Assembly: GCA_002686265.1 (NCBI GenBank)
Contig: NZBA01000120.1
Location: 1 to 64,000, forward strand
DNA from: Planctomycetota bacterium
GTDB lineage: Bacteria > Planctomycetota > UBA1135 > GCA-002686595
DNA: 64,000 nt
Direction: 5' to 3'
In this document: positions 19,507-27,214 of the stretch, piece by piece
How the letters are laid out: the number at the start of each line of letters is the position of its first letter
Numbering within the stretch: position 1 is the first letter of the stretch
Notes under the pieces: model-generated
Database searches by the model: none
What the model saw: the letters and a program-made list of their open reading frames with translations, nothing else
What the model was told of the DNA's origin: nothing
Made by a program: the position numbers and the translations under genes

Positions 19507-20883
19507 TCAGATCTGGTCGAAGTAGCGCGCGCGCTCCCAGTCGGTCACGGCGCGGTCGTATTCCGCCTGCTCATTCCGCAGGAAGTGGACGTAGTGATCG
19601 ACGACCTCGTCTCCGAAGGAAGTACGCGCGAACGCGCTCGCGTCGAACAACTCGGTGGCTTCGCGCAGGCTCGCGGGGACCGTCGGCTGGTCGGAGGCGT
19701 ACACGTCGCCCTCGAAGATCGGGGGCGGCTCGATCTTGTTCGCGATCCCGTCCAGTCCCGAGGCGAGGGCGGCGCCGTAGGCGAGGTAGGGGTTGACGTC
19801 GGCGCCGGGGATGCGGCACTCGATGCGCAGGCTCTGGCCGCTGCCGACGACACGAAAGCCCGCCGTGCGGTTGTCGTAGCTCCAGGCCAGGCGCGTGGGA
19901 GCCCAGGAGGCTGCCTGATAGCGCTTGTAGGCGTTCACCGTCGAGGCGTAGAGGGCCATCAGCTCCGGCGTGTGGGCGATCCAGCCGCCGAGGAACCAGC
20001 GGAACTCATCGGAGCACTCGATGGCGCCGAGGTGCGCGTCGCCGGGGAAGGTGTTGGCGCCGTCGCGCCACAGGCTGAGGTGCATGTGGCACGAGGAGCC
20101 CGCCTGATCGGCGGCGGGCTTGGCCATGAAGGTCACGCTGCGCTCCTTGGCGATCGCCACCTCCTTCACGCACTGCTTGTAGATGCAGTGGCGGTCGGCC
20201 ATCGTGAGCACGTCGGCGTAGCGCACGTTCAGCTCATGCTGGCCGTGCCCCCACTCGCCCTTGGAGTTCTCGACGGGGACGCCCGAATCGCGCAGGTGCC
20301 GGCGCAGGGCGCCGACGAAGTCCTCTTCGCGCGTGCCCTGGAGGATGTGGTAGTCCTCGATCGCCCATCCCGACGACTTCAGGTCGCGGTAGCCCTTCTC
20401 GTGCGCTTCGCGGTAGGTGTCGTGGAACATGTAGAACTCGAGCTCAGAGCCGGCCTGAGCCACGAACCCCTGTTCGGCGGCGCGCTCGACCTGCGCGCGG
20501 AGGATGGAGCGCGGCGCGATCGCGAGCAGGCCCTGGCCGCCCTCGCCCTCCACGTCGCAGAGCACGAGCGCCGTCTTCTCGAGCCAGCTCGCCACCCTCA
20601 GGGTGTCGAGGTCGCAGCGCAGGTGCACGTCGCCGTAGCCCGACTCCCAGTTGGCGAAGGAGAACCCCTCGATCGGGTCCATCGCCATGTTGACGGTCAG
20701 GAGGTAGTCGCAGGCGTGGGCGCCGTGGGCGACGGCGTCCTCGCAGAAGAAGCCCGCGTCGAAGCGCTTGCCCATCGGCCGGCCGTAGTGATCGGTGAAG
20801 ACGACGAGCACGGTCTCGATCTCGTCGCGCGAGACTCGCTCCGCCAGCTCGTCGACGCCCAGCATGCCTCTGGTCTCGGCCAT
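19507..20883 (-). CDS. Glutamine synthetase-family gamma-glutamyl ligase (PuuA/GlnA3-like)
   Basis: 458 residues. A glutamine-synthetase fold: N-terminal beta-grasp domain (VVFTDHYGRPMGKRF) and catalytic domain with SELEFYMF (metal Glu pair), GHGQHELN, SSCHMHLSL (the conserved His of the active site) and RIECRIPGADVNPYLAYGAAL (Arg/Glu end of the site). It lacks the adenylylation-loop Tyr context of GlnA and ends TDWERARYFDQI, a tail characteristic of gamma-glutamylpolyamine synthetases. Hence it likely joins glutamate to a polyamine or other amine rather than ammonia. Divergent from phnA with only 21 bases between start codons. Confidence 0.85.
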   Translation of the reverse strand: MAETRGMLGVDELAERVSRDEIETVLVVFTDHYGRPMGKRFDAGFFCEDAVAHGAHACDYLLTVNMAMDPIEGFSFANWESGYGDVHLRCDLDTLRVASWLEKTALVLCDVEGEGGQGLLAIAPRSILRAQVERAAEQGFVAQAGSELEFYMFHDTYREAHEKGYRDLKSSGWAIEDYHILQGTREEDFVGALRRHLRDSGVPVENSKGEWGHGQHELNVRYADVLTMADRHCIYKQCVKEVAIAKERSVTFMAKPAADQAGSSCHMHLSLWRDGANTFPGDAHLGAIECSDEFRWFLGGWIAHTPELMALYASTVNAYKRYQAASWAPTRLAWSYDNRTAGFRVVGSGQSLRIECRIPGADVNPYLAYGAALASGLDGIANKIEPPPIFEGDVYASDQPTVPASLREATELFDASAFARTSFGDEVVDHYVHFLRNEQAEYDRAVTDWERARYFDQI

Positions 20884-20888
20884 TCCGC

Positions 20889-20895
20889 TAGGATA
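20889..20895. promoter_or_regulatory. Symmetric TAGGATA, possible shared -10 for the GS-like gene and phnA
   Basis: The 21-base divergent spacer centres on TAGGATA. On the plus strand it reads TAGGAT, 10 bases before the phnA ATG; on the minus strand TATCCT, 6 bases before the GS-like ATG. With normal -10 spacing the minus-strand transcript would begin exactly at the A of its ATG. Neither gene has a Shine-Dalgarno sequence, which fits leaderless translation. Confidence 0.5.
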
Positions 20896-20904
20896 CCCGC
20901 CGCC

Positions 20905-22152
20905 ATGGCCGCCTTCTCACGGGAATCCTTCGAGACGAACGGCCGCCGCTACGCCCCGCCGGCGCGCCCGGTGGTCGTCGTGTGCATCGACGGCTGCGCC
21001 GACGAGTACGTCGACAGGGCCATGGCTCTCGGTCGCATCCCGGCCATGCAGCGGATGGCGGTCGAGGGCTACCGGGGCCTGTGCCGTGGCGCCCTGCCGG
21101 CCTTCACCAACACCAACAACGCCTCGATCGTCACCGGCGTGGCGCCCGCGGTCCACGGGATCTCCGGCAACTTCTTCCTCGACCCGGACACGGGCGAGGA
21201 GGTGATGATGAACGATCCGGCCTACCTGCGCTCGGGGACGCTCCTGGCCGATGCCGCCCGCGCTCGGCGCCGGGTCGCGGTCGTCACCTCCAAGGACAAG
21301 CTGCGCAGGATCCTCTCCCACGAGCTGGAGGGGGTCGCCTTTTCGGCCGAGAAGGCGGCCGAGGCGACGGTGGAGGAGAACGGGATCGGTGACGTCGAGG
21401 AGCTCGTCGGCCGCCCGGCGCCGGGGATCTACAGTGCCGAGGCGAGCACCTTCGTGCTGGCCGCCGGGGCGGCGCTCATCGAGCGCGGGCTGGCGGACTT
21501 CCTGTACCTCTCGCTGACCGATTACATCCAACACAAGCACGCTCCCGACGACCCCGTCGCCGTGGACTTCTACGCTGACCTCGACGCCGAGATCGGTCAG
21601 ATGCTGGAGCTCGGTGCGGTCATCGGCATCACCGCCGACCACGGGATGAACGCCAAGCAGGCCGGCGACGGCTCGCCGAACGTGATCTTCCTCGAGGATC
21701 GCCTCGCCGCCGAGTTCGGTGACGGCGTGCGCGTGATCCTGCCGATCACCGATCCCTACGTGATGCACCACGGCGCCCTCGGTTCCTACGCCGTCGTCCA
21801 CCTCGACGATCCCTCGCGGGAGGCGGCCGTGTACGAGCGGCTGACCGCTATCGAGGGCATCACGGAGGTCTACGGCCGTCGGCGTGCAGCGGCTCTGCTC
21901 GAGCTCCCCGGAGACCGCATCGGCGATCTGGTCGTGCTCTCGGCGCGCGACGTCGTTCTCGGTCGCCGCGCCGAAGGCCACGACCTGAGCGAGGTCGCCT
22001 CCGGCCTGCGCTCCCACGGCGGACGCTACGAGGAGATGGTGCCGCTCTTCGTCTCGCATCCGCTGTCGGAGGCGGGCGAGGGCCTCGCCCGCGGAGACCT
22101 GCGCAACTTCGACGTGTTCGACCTGACGGTCAACGCGCGCGTCGGGGGTTGA
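20905..22152 (+). CDS. phnA: Phosphonoacetate hydrolase
   Basis: 415 residues, the usual PhnA length. Alkaline phosphatase superfamily enzyme that splits the C-P bond of phosphonoacetate to acetate and phosphate using two zinc ions. All key residues of characterised PhnA are visible: Asp29 (VCIDG), the nucleophile Thr68 in PAFTNTNNASIVTG, LTDYIQHKHAP (Asp and His), TADHGMN (Asp-His) and the late His in SHGGRYEEMVPLF. The context GISGNFF is also PhnA-like rather than general nucleotide pyrophosphatase. It completes the pathway from 2-aminoethylphosphonate encoded by phnW and phnY about 10 kb away. No signal peptide, so cytoplasmic. No Shine-Dalgarno; see the promoter at 20889. Confidence 0.93.
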   Translation: MAAFSRESFETNGRRYAPPARPVVVVCIDGCADEYVDRAMALGRIPAMQRMAVEGYRGLCRGALPAFTNTNNASIVTGVAPAVHGISGNFFLDPDTGEEVMMNDPAYLRSGTLLADAARARRRVAVVTSKDKLRRILSHELEGVAFSAEKAAEATVEENGIGDVEELVGRPAPGIYSAEASTFVLAAGAALIERGLADFLYLSLTDYIQHKHAPDDPVAVDFYADLDAEIGQMLELGAVIGITADHGMNAKQAGDGSPNVIFLEDRLAAEFGDGVRVILPITDPYVMHHGALGSYAVVHLDDPSREAAVYERLTAIEGITEVYGRRRAAALLELPGDRIGDLVVLSARDVVLGRRAEGHDLSEVASGLRSHGGRYEEMVPLFVSHPLSEAGEGLARGDLRNFDVFDLTVNARVGG

Positions 22153-22207
22153 GCGTCGGGCGAGCGGGCGTGCGTGATCCCGCTCCTACCCCCACCGTGG
22201 CGGAGCG

Positions 22208-22213
22208 TATGAT
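22208..22213 (+). promoter_or_regulatory. -10-like TATGAT 6 bases before a GTG start
   Basis: TATGAT ends 6 bases before the GTG of the DUF5722 gene, so +1 would fall on the G of the start codon. No Shine-Dalgarno precedes this GTG. Confidence 0.45.
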
Positions 22214-22219
22214 CGGGGC

Positions 22220-23476
22220 GTGTTCCGCGCTCTCGTCCTCCTCGCGCTCCTGCCCGGTCCCACCCGACAGGACCCCGAGCCCTTCCCCGATCCCGGTTCG
22301 AAGAAGGGGCTGCAGGTCCAGATGGTGGAGGACGCGCTGCACCTCGGAGTGCGGCACGCGACCTTCAACGTGCAGTTGGGTCATCTGTGGACGCGGACTC
22401 CTCGTGAGGGCGACCACCCCACCACACGCGGCGGCGAGACCTTCCACTTCCGCGCCGACGCCGTGGCGGACTTGGACACACGCATCGGCGCCATGAGCGA
22501 TGCGGGAGCGGTCGTCTACCTGATCCTGCTCGCCCGGGCCACGGGGGACGCGGAGCGCGACGAGGTCGTCTTGCACCCCGACGCGGACGAGGCCATGCCG
22601 CACCGCCTGGCCGCCCTCAACGTCGGCACGGAGCGCGGCCGCCGCTTCCTGCGTGCCGCGGTGGGTTTCCTGGCCGAGCGCTACGGTTCGGTGGAGCCGG
22701 GCCGCCCGCGCGTGTGGGGCTGGATCGTGGGAAACGAGGTGAACAGCCACTGGTGGTGGCACAACCTCGGGCGCGCGGGGCTGGAGCGGGTGGCGCGGGA
22801 GTACGAGCGCGCCGTGCGCCTCGTCCGCGAGGAGGTCGGCGCCCACCAGCCTGCGGCGCGGGTCTACATCTCCCTCGAACACCACTGGCAGCAGCGCTTC
22901 GCGGCGGGCGACGCCGATCAGTCCCTTCCTGGACGGGCGCTCCTCGACCGCTTCGTCGCCATCGCCCGCGAGGGAGGCGACTACCCCTGGCACGTCGCCT
23001 TCCATCCCTACCCCGAGAATCTCTTCGATCCGCGTGTCTGGGAGGATGAGAGCGCCCTCCCCAGCGCCGACTCCCCGCGCATCACCTTCAAGAACCTCGA
23101 GGTCCTGACCGACTACTTGCAACGCGAAGAGCTGACCCACGAGGGTCTCCCGCGGCGGGTGATCTGCTCCGAGCAGGGCTTCCACGCGGCCGAGGGCCCC
23201 GCCGGCGCGCGGGACCAGGCGGCGGGCTTCGCCTGGTCCTGGCGCAAGGTCGCGGGCCTTGCGGGCGTGGACGCCTTGATCCTCCACCGCCACGTCGATC
23301 ACTCCGCCGAGTTCGGGCTGAATCTCGGCCTGTGGACGCGCGAGCCCGATTCGGTGGCTACCCCGGCCGCCAAGCGCCCCATCCACGAGTTGTTTCGCCT
23401 GTGCGGCACCGAAGGAGGCGCCGCGGCCGTCGACGCGGCCCTGGAGGCCGTCGGCGCGCCGTCACCGGGGGGCTGA
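22220..23476 (+). CDS. Exported DUF5722 glycosidase-like TIM-barrel protein
   Basis: 418 residues from GTG. Short signal peptide (FRALVLLALLPG). The rest resembles DUF5722, a clan-A glycoside hydrolase-like barrel: VWGWIVGNEVNSHWWWHN has the acid/base candidate Glu173, and VICSEQGFHA has the nucleophile candidate Glu318; the 145-residue separation suits a retaining glycosidase. Other barrel motifs are YISLEHHW and HVAFHPYPENLF. Activity is untested in the family. The last 15 bases overlap the end of the convergent gene. Confidence 0.78.
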   Translation: MFRALVLLALLPGPTRQDPEPFPDPGSKKGLQVQMVEDALHLGVRHATFNVQLGHLWTRTPREGDHPTTRGGETFHFRADAVADLDTRIGAMSDAGAVVYLILLARATGDAERDEVVLHPDADEAMPHRLAALNVGTERGRRFLRAAVGFLAERYGSVEPGRPRVWGWIVGNEVNSHWWWHNLGRAGLERVAREYERAVRLVREEVGAHQPAARVYISLEHHWQQRFAAGDADQSLPGRALLDRFVAIAREGGDYPWHVAFHPYPENLFDPRVWEDESALPSADSPRITFKNLEVLTDYLQREELTHEGLPRRVICSEQGFHAAEGPAGARDQAAGFAWSWRKVAGLAGVDALILHRHVDHSAEFGLNLGLWTREPDSVATPAAKRPIHELFRLCGTEGGAAAVDAALEAVGAPSPGG

Positions 23477-25459
23477 CGGTTCGCCGGCGTCCTCCACGGC
23501 GAGGAAACCGTGGTGGAGGCCGGCGTAGTAGGGGAGCAGGTAGGACGCGCCGTCGTAGAGTCCGCGCCCGTCGCCACCGGAGTCCAGCCGCCAGGAGTCG
23601 TGGTTCCAGTAGCCGACGAAGCGCTCGTCGATGGGCAGGACCTTCCCGTCTCGGCGCGTGCCGCGCTTGCCGCCCGAGCGCCCCAGGCGTAGCCAGTCTG
23701 GCAGGAGCACCACATCCAGGCGGTCGGAGTTCACGAACCCCCATGTGAAGCGGTCGCGCGGAAACCGCCGCAGGGTGTCGATGGAGTCGGCGAGCCAGTC
23801 CGGCTGGGGCTGGATCGGGTCGCTCCCCCAGGAGTCCTCCCACGCATCGCCCTCGCGCAGGGCGCCGACGAACAGGAAGTGGAAGAGCGGGTTGCGCTCG
23901 GGAGCTACCAGTCGGTGGTAGCGGCGGGCGCTGCGGAGGTAGATCTGCCGCAGCTCGGGGTCGTCCTCGTACAGCACGAGGTTGTACAGGCCCATGATCG
24001 CCATCTCGTCGTCCGACTGGTTCCCCGAGCCCGGCCCGGCGTGGAACTTGGGCCAGAGGGCATTGGCCGCGTAGCCGTGCTCATCGATCAGCGTGCGGGC
24101 GACCTCGCGGTAGCGGTCCTCGCCCGTCACGTGCTCGGCGACCTTGAGGTAGGAGAGCATCGAGAGCGAGTTCAGCCCGCGCTCCTCCCACCAGTCTCGG
24201 TCGTCGTTGAGGTCTGCGGGCGCGAAGTGCCCCCAGCGCGTGGGCAGCCCGTCGTGGTCGACGAGACGGAAGCCGTGATCGATCATGTGGTCGGTCAGTC
24301 GGCGCACGACGGCGACCACCTCAGCGCGCTCCTCGTCGGTACGGCACACCAGATCGAAGTAGCGCGGGTAGAAGAAGTAGTGGCCGTCCAGCTCGTCCGA
24401 GCTCGTGTCGCCCTTCCAGTACCACTCGCCGTCGGCGCTGAGCGGCCAGCGCGGGTCCAGGAGCTTCCAACGCGCGTCCTCGGTGTCCCGCGTGCGGCGG
24501 TCGCGCTCCAGGCGCCCCTCGTTCGGGTCGGGTCCGCTCGCCGGCAGGATCGTCCGTGCGATGAAGCCGGGCGGCGCAGGGTGCTCGCCTCCCTGGGTCA
24601 CGTCGCCCAGAAAGCGCAGGGCCTCGAAGGCGGCGCGCGCTCGGCGCCGGGCGTCGGTGCTCTCGGTGGCCGCGAAGGCGAAGCACTCGCCGGTGCCGTA
24701 CATCGAGGTCCACAGGCCGTCGTTGTCCGAGTCGGTCTGCACCGCGCCGGTCGCGTCACCCGGCTGCGGACAATGGACGGAGTGCACGAAGCCGAAGGGC
24801 GTCCTCCGGTGGCGGCGATCGATCTCGTCCTCGAAGAAGCGTGCCTTCGCGCCCAGGGTGGTCGGCTCGAGGTCGATGCGCGCCACGCCGCCTCGGGTCC
24901 AGATCCAGGCCCCGTCGCCGTCGGCCGCGATGGCGTTGACACGGTCGTCGGGGAGCCAGCGGCGACCGCGGCGGACCTCGAAGTGCTCGCCGTCGAAGCG
25001 GAGGACTCCTCGCTCCGTACCGATCCAGAGCGTCCCGTCCGGCTCGCTGGAGAGGCAGGTCGCCCCCGCATGCGGGAGGCCGTCGGCGCCGGTCCACAAC
25101 CGCCAGCCGTCCTCGGCGAGCCGTCCGAGTCCCTGGGCGGAGCCAAACCACAGCCGCCCCAAGGCGTCGAAGTGCACGGCGCCGACCTCGGCCGGCGCCC
25201 AGCGGCGCACGCCGTCTGTGGGGAAGAGGCGCGAAGGCTCCTCGTCTCCGGCGCAGAGCCAGAGTCCGTCGCGACCAGCGCGGGCCGTGAGCTCTCCGTG
25301 GCGCGCGACCGCGTTCTCGGGGGGCGTGGGAACGGCCGCGGCCTCGGTGAGCTCGCGCACGACGTGCTCTCGAAAACGGCCGACCGTGACCGGCGCTCGG
25401 TCGGCAAGCCCCTGGAAGGCCGACGCTGCAAGAATGGCCGTCAGGACGGGGGAGATCAC
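23462..25459 (-). CDS. Exported two-component-regulator-like propeller fused to a helical (alpha/alpha) barrel domain
   Basis: 665 residues from GTG. A weak Sec signal (TAILAASAFQG). Residues about 50-205 contain repeated blades of the ligand-sensor propeller type (LWFGSAQGLGRL, LWIGTERGVLRF, AWIWTRGGVARI), but no kinase or DNA-binding domain follows. Residues about 230-650 are helical with W-rich motifs (DWWEERGLNSLSMLSYLKVA, GSGNQSDDEMAIMGLYNLV, FTWGFVNSDRLDV) like an (alpha/alpha)6-barrel glycosidase or lyase. Probably a surface carbohydrate-active protein; not assignable to a known GH family by eye. It overlaps the convergent DUF5722 gene by 15 bases at the 3' end. Confidence 0.7.
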   Translation of the reverse strand: MISPVLTAILAASAFQGLADRAPVTVGRFREHVVRELTEAAAVPTPPENAVARHGELTARAGRDGLWLCAGDEEPSRLFPTDGVRRWAPAEVGAVHFDALGRLWFGSAQGLGRLAEDGWRLWTGADGLPHAGATCLSSEPDGTLWIGTERGVLRFDGEHFEVRRGRRWLPDDRVNAIAADGDGAWIWTRGGVARIDLEPTTLGAKARFFEDEIDRRHRRTPFGFVHSVHCPQPGDATGAVQTDSDNDGLWTSMYGTGECFAFAATESTDARRRARAAFEALRFLGDVTQGGEHPAPPGFIARTILPASGPDPNEGRLERDRRTRDTEDARWKLLDPRWPLSADGEWYWKGDTSSDELDGHYFFYPRYFDLVCRTDEERAEVVAVVRRLTDHMIDHGFRLVDHDGLPTRWGHFAPADLNDDRDWWEERGLNSLSMLSYLKVAEHVTGEDRYREVARTLIDEHGYAANALWPKFHAGPGSGNQSDDEMAIMGLYNLVLYEDDPELRQIYLRSARRYHRLVAPERNPLFHFLFVGALREGDAWEDSWGSDPIQPQPDWLADSIDTLRRFPRDRFTWGFVNSDRLDVVLLPDWLRLGRSGGKRGTRRDGKVLPIDERFVGYWNHDSWRLDSGGDGRGLYDGASYLLPYYAGLHHGFLAVEDAGEPSAPR

Positions 25460-25466
25460 TAGGGCA

Positions 25467-25473
25467 TACAGTA
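25467..25473. promoter_or_regulatory. Symmetric TACAGTA, possible shared -10 for the propeller gene and the symporter
   Basis: Only 25 bases separate two divergent GTG starts. TACAGTA gives TACAGT on the plus strand (12 bases to GTG) and TACTGT on the minus strand (8 bases to GTG). A second plus-strand hexamer, TACCGT at 25472-25477, would place +1 at the base before the GTG. Neither gene has a ribosome site. Confidence 0.42.
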
Positions 25474-25484
25474 CCGTTTCGGCC

Positions 25485-27002
25485 GTGCTCGAGCCCGTCG
25501 ATCTCGTCGTGGTGCTGCTCTACCTGGGCGCCGTCCTGGTGATCGGGATCCGTGCCGGCCGCCATGTGCAGACCGGCGGCGACTTCTTCGTCGGTGGCCG
25601 CTCGCTGCCGTTTTGGGCCATCGGCATGTCGATCGTCGTGAGCGACATCGGCGCCATCGACATGATCTCGGGCGCCGGCGGGGCGTACCGCTACGGTGTT
25701 GCCCAGGCGAACTTCGACTGGATCGGCTCGATGCCCGCCATGGTCATCGTGGCCTTCTTGTTCATCCCCTACCTGTACCGCTCGCGCGTCTACACGATTC
25801 CCGAGTTCCTCGGACGCCGCTACGGAGTGGCCGTGCAGCTTGTGCAGGCGGCGATCTGGCTCGGGTTCCTGCTCGCGATGCTGGCCTTGATGCTGTGGAT
25901 GTCCGCGGTGTTCCTCGGCGGAGTGCTCGGCTGGAGCACGACCTTCGCCATCTGGGTCACGGTCGCCGTCGTCGGGCTGTACACCACGACCGGCGGCCTG
26001 CGGGCGGTGATCATCACCGACGCAATGCAGATGATCGTCATGTCCATCGGCTTCACGGTGCTCGTGGTCCTGTGCCTGGTCGAGGTCGGCGGGATCGGCG
26101 GGCTCATCGAGAAGGTGAGCGCTCTGGGCCCGCGGACGGACGACCACTTCTCCCTCTTGCTCCCGCACGACACCGACAAGCCCTACCCGTGGTCCGGGAT
26201 CGTCTTTGGCCTGGGGATGGTGCTCTCGACGGCCTACTTCTGCGGGAACCAGGCCGTCATCCAGCGCACGATGGCGGCACGCAGTGAGTGGGATGCCAAG
26301 GCGGCCATGCTGTTCGCGGCCCTGTGCAAGCTGTTCGTGCCCGTCCTGGTCTTCCTCCCCGGCCTGGCGGCCGTCGCGGCCCACCCGGACCTTCCCGATC
26401 CCGACCAGGCCGTGCCGAAGATGATCGTGGACGTGCTCCCGCCAGGCCTGACCGGGCTCGTCTTCGCGGCCTTCTTCGCGGCCCTCATGTCGAGCGTGGA
26501 CTCGTACTTGAACTCGTCGACGACGGTGCTGCTGACCGACTTCTACGGCCGCGGCCGGGCCGCCCTGGGCATGCCGCCCGCCTCGGGTCTCCAGCAGCTC
26601 CGCCTCGGTCGGGCGATGACGGTCGTCTTCATCGTGGCGGCGGGCTTCACCGCGCCGGTGATCGAACGCTTCGAGACGATCTACGTCGCCCTGCAGACCC
26701 TGCTCTCCCTGTTTCAGGGGCCGACGCTGGCGATCTTGCTGCTCGGGGTCCTCTGGCGTCGTGCCACGGGCTGGGGCGCGCTCACCGCCCTCGTCGGCGG
26801 CGTGGGCCTGTCGGGCTGGTTGACCGTGAATGGCGAGGCTTTCTTCCCGTCCAACGATCCGTTCCTGTTCATCTCGTTCTGGTCGTTCGTCGTCTCCCTC
26901 GTGACCGTGATCGTCGTCAGCCTCCTGACGCCACCCGAGCCCCTCGAGCGCATCCGCGGCTTGGTCGTCGGCCATCTCGCCGGCGAGGAAGGCGGAGCAT
27001 GA
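25485..27002 (+). CDS. Sodium:solute symporter (SSS family)
   Basis: 505 residues, about 13-14 membrane helices. The family pattern is clear: GGRSLPFWAIGMSIVVSDIGAIDMISGAGGAYRYG is split over helix 1 and its loop, TIPEFLGRRYG follows helix 3, and FAAFFAALMSSVDSYLNSSTTVLLTDFYG carries the SSS signature and sodium-site serines in helix 8. GTG at 25485 is taken because the first helix starts at residue 3. It is the first gene of an operon with a small membrane protein and a GH35-like beta-galactosidase, coupled by two ATGA overlaps, so it likely imports a galactoside-derived or related sugar with sodium. Confidence 0.9.
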   Translation: MLEPVDLVVVLLYLGAVLVIGIRAGRHVQTGGDFFVGGRSLPFWAIGMSIVVSDIGAIDMISGAGGAYRYGVAQANFDWIGSMPAMVIVAFLFIPYLYRSRVYTIPEFLGRRYGVAVQLVQAAIWLGFLLAMLALMLWMSAVFLGGVLGWSTTFAIWVTVAVVGLYTTTGGLRAVIITDAMQMIVMSIGFTVLVVLCLVEVGGIGGLIEKVSALGPRTDDHFSLLLPHDTDKPYPWSGIVFGLGMVLSTAYFCGNQAVIQRTMAARSEWDAKAAMLFAALCKLFVPVLVFLPGLAAVAAHPDLPDPDQAVPKMIVDVLPPGLTGLVFAAFFAALMSSVDSYLNSSTTVLLTDFYGRGRAALGMPPASGLQQLRLGRAMTVVFIVAAGFTAPVIERFETIYVALQTLLSLFQGPTLAILLLGVLWRRATGWGALTALVGGVGLSGWLTVNGEAFFPSNDPFLFISFWSFVVSLVTVIVVSLLTPPEPLERIRGLVVGHLAGEEGGA

Positions 27003-27214
27003 GCGCCTTGGACGCCTGGCTCACCGCCCAGCCGCAGTGGGTCTGGCACCTCGCCGCAGTGACGCTCCTCGTCGTCGGGAGCGGCTGGGTCGTCTTCGTC
27101 CCGCGGCGCGTCGTCTACGCCGACGCGCCGGACGCGCGCCGCTGGCGCGACCTGCGTCTGTGGGCTGTCGTGATCGCGGTCCCCTACGTGCTCCTGTACT
27201 GGTTCCTCAGATGA
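26999..27214 (+). CDS. Small two-helix membrane protein
   Basis: 71 residues. ATG overlaps the symporter stop (ATGA) and its own stop overlaps the ATG of the glycosidase gene. Two hydrophobic segments (about 15-34, WHLAAVTLLVVGSGWVVFV, and 53-69, LWAVVIAVPYVLLYWFL) separated by a charged loop rich in Arg and Asp. Small proteins of this sort often accompany SSS transporters in planctomycetes and may be accessory subunits; that role is inferred from the coupling only. Confidence 0.8.
   Translation: MSALDAWLTAQPQWVWHLAAVTLLVVGSGWVVFVPRRVVYADAPDARRWRDLRLWAVVIAVPYVLLYWFLR

Noticed and set aside
19507..20883. Housekeeping glutamine synthetase GlnA
   Set aside because: Sequence layout and C-terminus fit gamma-glutamylamine ligases, and no nitrogen-regulation genes are nearby.
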